Made by a program: the position numbers and the translations under genes. Below are positions 39,040 to 48,518 of a stretch of 64,000 nt of DNA, in pieces (position 1 is the stretch's first letter; the number at the start of each line of letters is the position of its first letter). Below the pieces are notes generated by a model. It made no database searches and was not told the DNA's origin. It was given only the letters and a program-made list of their open reading frames with translations. Location of the stretch: assembly GCA_963719055.1 (NCBI GenBank), contig CAVRAU010000021.1, forward strand, positions 62,001-126,000. The letters are read 5' to 3'. The DNA comes from CAXMQZ01 sp963719055 (GTDB lineage Bacteria > Acidobacteriota > Thermoanaerobaculia > Multivoradales > JAHEKO01).

Positions 39040-41336
39040 ATGATCGGCCAAACCATCGGTCACTACAGGATTCTCGAGAGGCTCGGCGAGGGGGGTATGG
39101 GTGTGGTCTACCTGGCCGAAGACACCACTCTCAAGCGGCAGGTCGCTCTCAAAGCCCTGCCGCCGGAGATGGCAGCCAACGAGGAGCACCTCGACCGGTT
39201 TCAGCGCGAGGCCGAAGCCCTAGCGGCGCTCGACCACCCCAATATTGTCACCATCTTCTCCGTCGAAAAGGCCACCCTCCGTGGCGGGAAGAGAGTTCCA
39301 CTTCCTGACCATGCAACTTGTCAAGGGTCAGCAACTTTCCGATGCGATTCCGGCGGGTGGCATGACCCTGGAACGAGTTCTTCGACTTGGCAATCCCGCT
39401 TGCCGATGCCTTGGCTGCGGCCCACGAGAACGGAGTCATTCACCGTGATCTCAAACCTGCCAACATCATGGTCACCGATCAGGAGCAGGTAAAGGTCTTG
39501 GACTTCGGACTGGCCAAGCTACGCTTGGACGCTGCTCCGGTCGACGAATCGGAACTTGTCCACTTCTCCACTCACCGAAGCGGGCAGCAGTTATCGGGAC
39601 GATGCCCTACATGTCTCCAGAGCAGATCCAGGGCAAGGATCTCGATCACCGTACCGACATCTTCTCGCTTGGCAACGTCTTGTTCGAGATGGCCATCGGG
39701 GAGCGGCCCTTCCATGGTGAGACCTCTGCCGACTTGATCTCCTCGATCCTGCGTGACGAGCCTCGATCCATCGACACATTACGCGCCGATCTCCCCCATC
39801 ATCTGGGTCGCATCATCCGCCACTGTCTCGAAAAGGACGCGCAAGGTCGCTTCCAGACCGCTCGCGACATCTGCAACGAGCTCAAGGGCCTACAGGAGGA
39901 GCTCACACTCATGTCTGGCCGAGTCACACCGGAGGCAGGGACGGCCACGGAGATGTCTCCCAAGATTCGAGCTGTAGCGGTTCTTCCCTTGGAGAATCTC
40001 TCGGGTGACGCGACACAGGAGTACTTTGCCGACGGTATGACTGAAGCGCTCATCACAGATCTCGCCAAGATCGGTGCTCTCAAGGTGATCTCGCGCACTT
40101 CGGTCATGCAGTACAAAGGGGTCCACAAACCTCTTCCCCAGATCGCCAAAGAGCTGGGGGTCGATGCCGTCATCGAGGGCTCGGTACTGCGCATCGGCGA
40201 CCGAGTCCGCATCGCCACACAGCTCATCGATGCACGCAGTGACGAACACCTCTGGGCCGAGAACTACGACCACGATGTGCGAGACATCCTGGCACTGATG
40301 AGCGTAGTCGCGCGCAGCGTGGCCGGTGAGGTAAGGGTTCAGCTGACCCAACAAGAACGATCGCTCCTGGCAAGGACCACCCAGGTGGACCCGGAGGCCC
40401 ACGAGCTTTACCTCAAGGGAAGGTACTTTCTTGGCCAATTGACACGAGAAGGTGTGGACCAAGCCAAGGATATGATGCGGGCATCCATTGCAAGAGATCC
40501 TGGCTACGCACAAGCCCATGCGGGTCTGGCCGACGCCCACCTGACCTTTGTCCTCTTCGGTTGGCAGGACTACTCGCAAGGGCTCCCTTTGGCGCGAACT
40601 GCTGTCGAGGAGGCGCTAGCGCTGGACAAGACCCTAGCCGACGCGCACGCCATCCTTGCCAGCGTCGACGCCAGAGAACGTGATTTCCAGCAGGCGGAAG
40701 CGGGGTTCCGGCGGGCCATCCTTCTGAGTCCCAGCCACGCCCGTGCTCATGGTGACTACTCGAACCTGTTGGTGTGGCTCAACCGGATGGAGGAAGCGAT
40801 TGGTCAAGCCCGCAAGGCCTTGGAGCTCGAGCCCCTGTCGCTGAAAGTCAGGCATCGATCTGATGTCGGCCCATTATTACGCTCGACAGTACGAGGCCGC
40901 TGAGCGTCAGATTCGAGAAGTGCTCGCCCTTCATCCAGGAGCACCCTACGCTGAGTGGTGTCTTGGGGTTTCGCTCGCCCAGCAAGGCCGCTACGACGAC
41001 GCCATCGAGAGATTTCTCGGACGGCAGGTACCGACCGCTGCGACGAACTGGGCACTGGGCTATATCTATGGCATCGCCGGTATGCGCGAGAAGGCGCAGG
41101 AGGTTCTGGACTACCTTCTGGTGAAGTCGAAGAAGCAGTTCGTCAGCCCGTCGATGATCGCCTACGTGTATCTCGGCCTGGGGGACACCGACACGGCGCT
41201 CGATCTGCTGGAGGAGACCTTCGAAGAAAAAGGTGGCCGTCTGATCTACCTACAGGTCGACCCCTGGCTCGACCCTCTCCGCGACAACCCCCGATTCCAG
41301 GACCTGGTGGGGCGCATGAACTTCCCAGCCCTTTAA
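39040..41336 (+). CDS. Ser/Thr protein kinase with TolB/FlgO-like and TPR domains (frameshifted)
   Basis: MIGQTIGHYRILERLGEGGMGVVYLAEDTTLKRQVALKAL starts the kinase; HRDLKPANIMV and DFGLAKL follow, then MSPEQIQG and a C-lobe ending IIRHCLEKDAQGRFQTARDICNELKGLQEEL. There is no visible transmembrane helix. The output half is VAVLPLENLSGDATQEYFADGMTEALITDL, GVDAVIEGSVLRIGDRVRIATQL, then TPRs to DNPRFQDLVGRMNF. The frame shifts near 39275, 39385, 39580 and 40855. The TolB/FlgO-like part resembles CadC/adenylate-cyclase-type sensory modules. Same architecture as the 3-10 kb kinases but more distant in sequence. Confidence 0.8.
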
Positions 41337-41357
41337 CTGACCCGCAGACCTCGGTTT

Positions 41358-41391
41358 CGTAGGGGGCGGTTTCTGTGCCGGCCCGAGGCCT
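41358..41391. repeat. dispersed hairpin element, plus orientation
   Basis: CGTAGGGGGCGGTTTCTGTG then CCGGCCCGAGGCC; reverse orientation of the CACAGA-loop element, 22 bases after the kinase stop. Confidence 0.6.
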
Positions 41392-41436
41392 GACCACGCC
41401 TACCATCCGCTTCGGGGCACGCTGCTCCTCGGCGCT

Positions 41437-44216
41437 TCACTTCGGCACCAACTCCGGCAGCGTCTGGGTCCAACCCACCGCGACATCAACTCCTTCGACT
41501 GTAGGCATCTCATCGGGGAATTGAACAAGGACAAATCTTCCATCCGGGCACACGTCGAACTGGCCCGGGAACATTGTCGTCTCGAACAGCTCGAATGGAG
41601 CCCCTGCCACCAGCGGTGGACCGAGGTCCATGGGCACCGACATGATCTTGACACCCATCGGAGTGAATCCAGAGGCAAAGTACAGCTCCTTGCCATCATG
41701 AGACCAGACAGGAGTCTGCCCTCCGTTCCTCGAAACACGGATCTTGCTCCCGAGTCCTGGATATGCCTGGACATAGACCTCCGGACGGCCTGTCTCATCT
41801 GACTGGTAGGCCACCCAAGAGCCATCCGGCGAGACCCGTGGGAAGTCTTCGTTGTGTTTGGAAGCAATCAGTGGATAGGCCTTCTCGTCGCCAGAAACGG
41901 GAAGAACCCAGATATCCCAATTCGCCTCCCCGGTCGCCTCCAGCGAAGCCACGATCTCCAAGCCATCGGGGGTGAAAGACATGGGCCACCAGAAGCCGTC
42001 CGGGGCTGGGATCATCGCCGGGGGCGTACTGCCATCGATACTCTGCCAATAGGGCTTACGCCCGTCTCCTCCGGATGAGCTGAAGGCCACGCGTTGGCCA
42101 TCGGGGGCCCAGATGGGTCTGTTGTTGCTGCGGGATGGAGTCAGGCGAATCATGGTTCGCCGATCGAGCTCGAGCAGCCAGATGTTGGCGTTGGCGGCAT
42201 CGATATCGAGAACCAGCGAACGACCATCGGGCGCGCAGCTGGCGGCCTGATAGGGCAATTCGTCTTCGGTAACCAGCTCGGAGTTTCCTTCTCGATCGAT
42301 CCATACCAGACGCCGGGGCTCGTCGACCTCGTCACCGGCAAAATAGGCCAAGGTTCCGCCTCTACCGACCGCGAAGTCTGCTCCACCGGTCAACGGCGAA
42401 GTCACGACTCCATCCACCACTTTCACGCTGCGGCCGCTGGTCTTCAAAGTCTCAGGGTCGAAGGAGACCGCCAAGAGAGAGCCCTCCCTGGCGTACAAGA
42501 GGTAACCCGGTTCGACATACCGTCCGAAGCTGCCGTTCTCCACCACCGTCACCCGATCGCCGGTTTCGAGATTCAAGGCGTCGATTCGCGCCTCGTCAAA
42601 GGTCAGAATCTCCGAGGTCGCCACCGTGAACAGGATCGTTCGACCGTCGGGCAGCAGGTCCGGATACCTGTGGCTCCTTTCGCCCTTCTCGGCATCGGGA
42701 AAGGTGACCTGGACATTGCCACTGCCGTCGGAATTGATCCTCCACAGTCCCGCCTCGGTATCGGGTCCGTAGAAGATCACGTCGTCATCTCGCCAGACGC
42801 CTCCACGTGGGGTGGACACCTGAACCAAAGGCGTCACCGCCCCGCTCTGCAACTCGACGATCTTGAGCTTGCTGTCCAGCAACGAGAAGAAACCCAGTCG
42901 CTCGCCGTCGGGAGAGAAGAAGGGGCTGACACCGGTCTCACCGCCGAGAATCGGCCGCGCCTGCAAAGTCCCCAGCGCCCGCAGGTGGAGCTGAAACATC
43001 GGGCCGGCCTCCGACTCCACCGTGGCGGTGTAGGCGATCTTCCTCCCGTCGCGCGAGACCGCAATGCTGTTGGGAAGGGGTGCCACCATGGCAGGGGGAT
43101 CGTTGAAGCGAAACCAGACCGGCTCGGCAACGGTGGCCGTCTCCGTCGGTTGGGTCGACGCCCACATCAGGAGCGCCCCAGCGACCAGCGTCATGATTGC
43201 GGCCGCGAGCCACCCTGCCAGGGAGACCTTGCTCAGACCGGGTCTTCGCCGCGGACTTCATCGACCTGCCAGGCCTCGGGATCGGCGAGCCCCTCGGCCA
43301 GCTCGAGTCGCGCATCGGCGATGTCGTGCAGACGCTCGTGCGGCTCTTTGCGAGTGCAACGGACCATGAGACGTTTGAGCGGGCCAGGAGTTCCCGGCGG
43401 TAGAGCGGTCCAATCGGGGTCCCGAGTCACCACCGCGGCGATCACATCGGTCACCGTTTTGCCATCAAAGGTCTTCTGTCCCGTCAACATCTCGAACAGC
43501 AGCACACCGAAGGCCCAGATGTCGGCCCGACGATCGACCTCCGCCACCTCGCGCCTGCTCGGGAGACATATAGGAAGCGGTGCCCAGGATGACTCCGGCC
43601 TGGGTCATCTGCGCTGTCAGCGTGGGTGACATGGAAAGCAGATTGCCAGCCCCGGATCCGGACTTCCCGTCCAGTGCTGGATCCAGCGCCTTGGCCAGAC
43701 CGAAGTCCAGCACCTTGACCTTACGATCGGGTGTCAGCTTGACGTTGGCCGGCTTGAGATCCCGGTGGATGACCCCCTGCTCGTGGGCTGCCTCCAGGGC
43801 CTCGGCGATCTGCAGCGCCACGGGCAGAGCCTCATCGATCGGCATCGATCCGCGCGCAATGCGCTCCTGCAGATCCTCACCCTCGACCAGTTCCATGACG
43901 AGGAAGTCGATCGTCGCGCGGCGGCCGCCATCCGGTCGCTAGGCCCTCCGACGCCGGCACGTAGACTGGCCGCTCGGCCAGTCGGCCGATTCGAGAGAGT
44001 AGATCCCGCAATATTCGGATGATTCAGCGACGCCAGGACCTTGGCCTCGCGCTCGAATCGCGCCAGACGCTCGGGATCGCCCGCCACCGCCTCGGGCAAC
44101 ACCTTGATCGCCACCTCCCGCCCGAGCTTGGTGTCCTCGGCACGGTAGACCTCACCCATGCCGCCCTCACCGAGCTTGGCGGTGATCTTGAAATGGGAAA
44201 GCGATGTGCCAATCAT
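41437..44216 (-). CDS. Ser/Thr protein kinase with TolB-type beta-propeller (frameshifted)
   Basis: ATG 44216 (MIGTSLSHFKITAKLGEGGMGEVY) follows a TAAACT box by about 12 bases. HRDLKPANVKL, DFGLAKAL and MSPEQARG are present. A membrane helix (AAIMTLVAGALLMWAS) precedes a propeller of SPDG blades (VSPFFSPDGERLGFF, RVSPDGSWVAYQSDETGRPEVYVQAYPG), the TolB/WD40-like repeat frequent in acidobacterial kinases. Shifts occur near 44000, 43900, 43550 and 43220. Between the ATP-binding half and FLVMELVEG there is an unusual 60-70 base insertion containing a palindrome and a TAG stop (see findings), so this gene may be inactive. The propeller half is intact. Confidence 0.8.
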
Positions 44217-44258
44217 GAAGTGCACGTAGTTTACGTGATCCGTATTGCAGTCGGGGAA

Positions 44259-44323
44259 GGCCGGCACAGAGGCCGGCCACTACGCCCACAGACGGCCAGC
44301 ACAGAGGCCGGCCACTACGAATC
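44259..44323. repeat. two dispersed hairpin elements
   Basis: Copies at 44259-44284 (GGCCGG arms, CACAGAGG core, then ACTACG) and 44292-44323. The CTA at 44315-44317 in the second copy is the TAG stop of the acyltransferase gene upstream on the minus strand. Confidence 0.8.
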
Positions 44324-45761
44324 AGAAGGCGATGACGTCAGCTTCTGATCCAGCGCCATGAATTCGTCGAACAGACGACTTCGCATATCCAGCAGGGTCG
44401 AGATCGCCTTCTTCCGTCGGGCCAACGTGAAGTGCACCCGGATCGTGCGGAACGTCTCGGTGGCGATCTGGCGGTACTGGAGTGCCAGCAGACCGCCGAA
44501 GGCGCTGAGGACAAAAGCGATGACTCCCGTCAGGACCCGCGCACGGGGAATCTCCGGGTAGAGATCGGCCACCGCACCCTCTCCCCAGCCCACGAGCCAC
44601 GCCACCAGGAGCCAGGTGATGGGAAAGAGAATCGCTCCGCCGAGGATCTTGAGCGTGGCCTCGTCCTTGTAGTGACTGGCTACGACCTTGTTGAACCCCA
44701 TGATGATCAGGGCGGGCAGGAGGTTGACCACCACTCCGATGACGAGAACTGGCGGCAACACGAGGTAGACCAGTAGAAACTCGAGTAGCCAGCCAGAACG
44801 CTCTGCGCGGTGAAGCGACCCAGGCTTTTCCATCCAGCTCGTAGCCCTCGATTCTCAAGGCACTCAGGAGTTTGTCGTAGCGGGCGACTCCACGCAGCAG
44901 ATGGCGCGTCTCCTGCGGATACTTCTGAACGGCGGCCTGATAACCCTTCCAGATCGTGGCGAAGTGACGAATGCGATCGACAATGCCCGGAGCCTCCGAT
45001 TTGGTTCCCGCTCGAGCTGCTCCTTCGGCATGGAGCAACTTGCGGGCCTGATGCATCAGGTGGTGGAGATCCCAGCTCTCGGTGGCCATGACGACCTCGC
45101 CGAGCACCCGATCAAACTCTGCCGTGAGCAGTTTGGCTTGAATTCGCTTCTCCTCCGGATCTGAAGAAGGCACTGCGAGCCCCTTGTCGATCTCGAGAGG
45201 CGGATGAACCGCCACCAGAAGCTGGGACCCGAAGAGCCGCTTGTCGCTGTAGTGCAGACCAACCGGGATGACGACTGGCGGTGGCTCGCCCTCGGGCGTC
45301 AATTCCACAGCCCGGTAGTACAGATAGGCAGCGCCCGTCTTGATCTCGGCCAGATGCGGCGCGTCATGGCTGGTACCCTCCGGGAACAGAGCGGAGCAAC
45401 CGCCGTCCGCAATCGCTTTCGCCAGGGCGTCGATGGCCTGTCGATTCGCAGACTGTCGATCGGAGTTCGACTTGCCTTCCTGCATGTCCCGGCGCCGATA
45501 GATGGGCACCGCACCCAGTCGACGCAGGATCCAGCCCAGCCCCGGCCACTGGAATAGACCATGCCTGGCTCCCACTACGAGCGGACGCGGAAAATGGCTC
45601 AGCAGCACCCCCCCGTCGATGATTCCGTTGGGATGCCAGGAAACCGCCAGGACGCCTCGGTCCGTCGGGACATTGGCCGAGCCCGTCACCTCGATTCTGC
45701 GGAAGAAGACTCCCAGAACCAACCGAAAGTACCGGAGGATGGCTTGTTGAGCACTAGGCAC
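44315..45761 (-). CDS. PlsC-like acyltransferase with C-terminal membrane helices (one frameshift)
   Basis: Start GTG 45761 (MPSAQQAILRYF), tentative as no Shine-Dalgarno is visible. SWHPNGIIDGG is motif I (HPNxxxD form), FPEGTSHD motif III and VVIPVGLHYS motif IV of glycerol-phosphate/lysophosphatidate acyltransferases. The C-terminal third adds at least three hydrophobic helices (LLEFLLVYLVLPPVLVIGVVVNLL, AILFPITWLLVAWLVG, VLTGVIAFVLSAFGGLLAL). One shift near 44825 joins them. It probably acylates lysophospholipid or glycerol-phosphate at the inner membrane. The stop codon lies in a hairpin element. Confidence 0.85.
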
Positions 45762-45845
45762 GGTGAGGAGATGTTAACCCAGCACCTCACGAGGCGGGTC
45801 AGCGAACGGAATGCTAGCCTCGTCTCTCGACAAGAGGAGGATCCC

Positions 45846-46355
45846 ATGCCTATCGCCCAATCCATGCTGCCCGAGTTCGATCACGAGATGGCCAACGCCC
45901 GCGTGTGCCTATCGCGGATTCCAGCTGACAAGCTCGACTGGAAGGCTCACGAGAAGTCCTACGACTTGCGTGGACTGGCCACCCATATCGCCAACTTGCC
46001 GAAATGGACCGTGATGACCCTCGACGAATCCTCTTTCGACATGGAGCCGGAGGGTGAAGAGCCCATCACCGAGGAGCCCATCGAATCTGTCGAAGGCGCT
46101 CTGGAGATGTTCGATGCCAGTGTGGCAGCCGCACGCGAAGTCCATCGCCAACGCCAGTGACGAGACGATGATGGCGACCTGGTCACTGCTGAAGGGGGCG
46201 AAGAAGTCCTGACGATGCCGAGAGTGGCCGTGCTGCGCAGCTTCATCATGAACCACATGATCCACCACCGCGCACAACTTACCGTCTACCTGCGCCTCAA
46301 CGACGTCCCAGTCCCGGCACTCTACGGACCCAGCGCCGACGAATCGGGACAATAG
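45846..46355 (+). CDS. DinB/DUF1572-like four-helix metal-binding protein (frameshifted)
   Basis: ATG 45846 follows GAGGA. LLPEFDHEMANARVCLSRIP (DinB helix 1), GLATHIANLPKWTVMTL (helix 2 histidine) and SFIMNHMIHHRAQLTVYLRLNDVPVPALYGPSADE are typical DinB superfamily segments with three metal-binding histidines. Two compensating indels near 46140 and 46195 disturb the third helix; the restored product is about 169 residues. DinB-like proteins are often thiol-dependent or stress-related enzymes; this one's role is unknown. Confidence 0.75.
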
Positions 46356-46359
46356 AGAA

Positions 46360-46422
46360 TCACTTCCCCAGGTAGAGAACACCGGCGAGCGAGGCGAAGT
46401 CCCGGTCACTGGTGACGAGTGT
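46360..46422 (-). pseudogene. C-terminal remnant of a VapC-like PIN toxin
   Basis: A minus-strand frame reads TLVTSDRDFASLAGVLYLGK and stop, the typical terminal strand and helix of PIN-domain ribonucleases (LVTxDxDF). It is preceded at once by a stop, so only about 20 residues remain. It lies between the DinB and photolyase genes. Too short to be more than suggestive. Confidence 0.4.
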
Positions 46423-46490
46423 TCATCCTCAACTGGGCGCAGAATCTCGCGCCTGCGGTTGATTGACCCGCGAGAAGAGCTCTGCCCCGC

Positions 46491-47938
46491 TCAGAAGAGC
46501 GAGGACGTCCAGCGCTGGATATAGCCGTTGACCCTGAGTTTGCGCCTGGTGTTCTTGCGAGCTCATGTAGCGCACCTTTCCGAAGACCGGACGTTCGGGA
46601 CCCCAGGCGCGATCGAAACGGCCGAGGACCCAGAGGATGCCCGTGTAGGAATTCGGATTGCGGCCATCGATGGCGTATTTGTTATTGAGCTCGATCATGA
46701 TGTCGAGGGCTTCCTGCGGGCTGCGGCTCCAATGCAGGATCTTCTTGCCCCACAGCATTCGCAGGTAGTTGTGGATTCGGCCCGTCGCCCGGAGCTCGTT
46801 CTGGGCAGCATTCCAGAGATCGTCGTGGGTTGCCGCCTTCTCGAACTCGTCCAGACTGTACATATAGGGTCGCTCGTCGAGAGCATGGACTGCCAGCGAT
46901 TCGCGAGCCCAGTCTGACAGCGCCGAATACTCGCCATGATCCGGTCGGTGGTGGCAGAAGTTGTAGCCCAGCTCGCGCCAGGTCACGAGCTCGTCGAGAA
47001 AGGACTCGGTCGAGGCTTCGAGATTCCACCACCCCTTACGGGCACCCTTTCGATCGTCTGCCAGTTTCCAGGGCGTCCAATCTTCCCTTCTGGCGACGGC
47101 ATCGAGGATCTGATGAGCCGAGACGTGACCGAAGTGCAGGTAAGGGGAGAGTCCACTGGTGGCTGTAGCCTCGGGCTGATTCCGATCCTCGCCATAGCGT
47201 TCGAGTCGCTCTTCGAGAAAACGATCCAGCCGGTTCTGCCCTGCCCCGAATCCTCCTTTTTCGTCGACCGGTGCTATCGCGTGGTCAATGGGTAGACCGT
47301 CCAGATCTTCCCCCCCTGATAGCAGCTTCGCCGAAGCCCGCGGCCAGCGCTTGGCGATGCTCTCCGGCACCCCAGGAAAGGGACGCAACTCCTCGTTTTC
47401 CGAGAGCCTGCTGTTGGGCATCTCGCTGAGGTGGTCGGCCAGTTTCTTCTGCAGGAAGCGCCGGAAGTCGTAGGCCCGCGTGAAACACCGGTCGCCAACT
47501 CGGATCGGTAGCAGCCCGTTCGAATCCACTGCCTCGAGCTTCACATCGATTTTGGTGGCCGCCGCATCGACCATTCTCGGCAGAAAGAACGTCGGGAACT
47601 CGTCGGTGACGACGACTGCCGCATGCTGAGCCAGTGCCTGCAAGAGCCCTTTGCCAGCCCCTTTCTCAGGCTCGACGTAGGGGTAGTAACCGACTCCCGT
47701 CCCCTCCAGGGCCGCCTCGTTGTCCGCCATTCCATCGAGGACAAAGCGGTGGATGCGGTCGCTGGCCCAAGGATAGTCACAGCGCAGGGCCTCGAACACC
47801 AGCAGCGGCTTGCCGAGCTCCGTCGCCCATTCGATCGCCCGATCGAAGCGCGAAGTTCCAGCGCACCCGACGGGCGGCAATCATCCAATAGAGAACGAAG
47901 TCACCCGCCGGCGCGAATCGGTGCTCGGTTCTTTTCAT
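46491..47938 (-). CDS. phr: class II CPD photolyase (frameshifts at both ends)
   Basis: ATG 47938 (MKRTEHRFAPAGDFVLYWMIAARRVRWNFAL) gives the DNA-photolyase N-terminal strand. The core is open in one frame: TRAYDFRRFLQKKL, GLSPYLHFGHVSAHQIL, GWWNLEASTESFLDELVTWRELGYNFC, ILHWSRSPQEALDIM and YAIDGRNPNSYTGILWVLGRFDRAWGPERPVFGKVRYMS, all family signatures. Indels near 47845 and 46556 separate the first ~30 and last ~20 residues (NTRRKLRVNGYIQRWTSSLF). It repairs cyclobutane pyrimidine dimers with FAD and blue light. Nothing else in the window relates to light repair. Confidence 0.88.
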
Positions 47939-48010
47939 CGATGCGGTAGTCAACATTGGACCGTCATTGGAGAGATTCGTCGCCCGCCAGCCCTGTCGAT
48001 CTCGACACTC

Positions 48011-48220
48011 TCAAATGTCTCGAGATCGGCTTGTGAAGTCGTCTCCGACAAAGAAGAGGCTGCGTTCGACTCTCCCTACGTCCCGGCGACCGGAAGAGTC
48101 TCTGGAACCGGTGATCTTGGGTGTAGAAACGACCGCCACTTCGATTCTTGCTCTCCCTGCAAGCTTCGCTACCTCGTCGACCAGCGCCTCGACATCCGGG
48201 TTCTTGATATTCAGCGACAT
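48011..48220 (-). CDS. VapB-like antitoxin (Rv0623/PSK type), possibly frameshifted and orphan
   Basis: ATG 48220 (MSLNIKNPDVEALVDEVAKLAG) has GGAG six bases upstream. That sequence is the hallmark of short VapB antitoxins. After about residue 25 the expected ESKTEAIRRAL stretch is visible only if one G is removed (GES), so the annotated 3' end is uncertain. No PIN toxin is found downstream; the only PIN remnant is at 46.4 kb, beyond the photolyase. Confidence 0.55.
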   Translation of the reverse strand: MSLNIKNPDVEALVDEVAKLAGRARIEVAVVSTPKITGSRDSSGRRDVGRVERSLFFVGDDFTSRSRDI

Positions 48221-48318
48221 GGAACGCTCCGTTTCGACCATTTTACACCAGTCCCTATTTTATTTTCCTTTGTAGAATCCAACAGCTCTCTATCTCCTAG
48301 TGTCCAGGAGGACTGGAG

Positions 48319-48335
48319 CCTGCCATTCTGGCAGG
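48319..48335. other. perfect seven-base-pair hairpin
   Basis: CCTGCCA, loop TTC, TGGCAGG. It lies in the intergenic stretch before the zinc-ribbon kinase. Role unknown. Confidence 0.4.
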
Positions 48336-48380
48336 TTGAATGATCGACACTTCGTCTTCCGTGCAACGGATTGCCAAGAA

Positions 48381-48406
48381 AGGCCCGCCTCCGTGCCGGC
48401 CTCGAG
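48381..48406. repeat. dispersed hairpin element, reverse orientation
   Basis: GGCCCGCCTCCGTGCCGGCC; reverse of the CACGGAGG-loop variant. It lies between the kinase relic and the antitoxin. Confidence 0.55.
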
Positions 48407-48430
48407 AAGCTCAAGGAGAGACAGGCTGAT

Positions 48431-48475
48431 GATCGGCACAACCCTCTCGAACCAGGTAGGGGAGAGCCTCTGAGC
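48431..48475 (+). pseudogene. relic of a kinase 5' end
   Basis: ATG ATC GGC ACA ACC CTC TCG begins MIGTTLS, identical for 18 bases to the 59.66-kb kinase start, then runs NQVGESL and stops. It is a 14-residue ORF preceding the zinc-ribbon kinase by 44 bases. Either a truncated duplicate or chance; the shared 18-base block favours the first. Confidence 0.5.
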
Positions 48476-48518
48476 GGGCCTTCCCATTCGAGGGATAGAG
48501 TAGAGTAAAGACACCTCG

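Noticed and set aside
42094..43629. Plus-strand open frame of 511 codons opposite a propeller kinase
   Set aside because: High GC makes antisense frames long; no recognisable motifs and no start signals.
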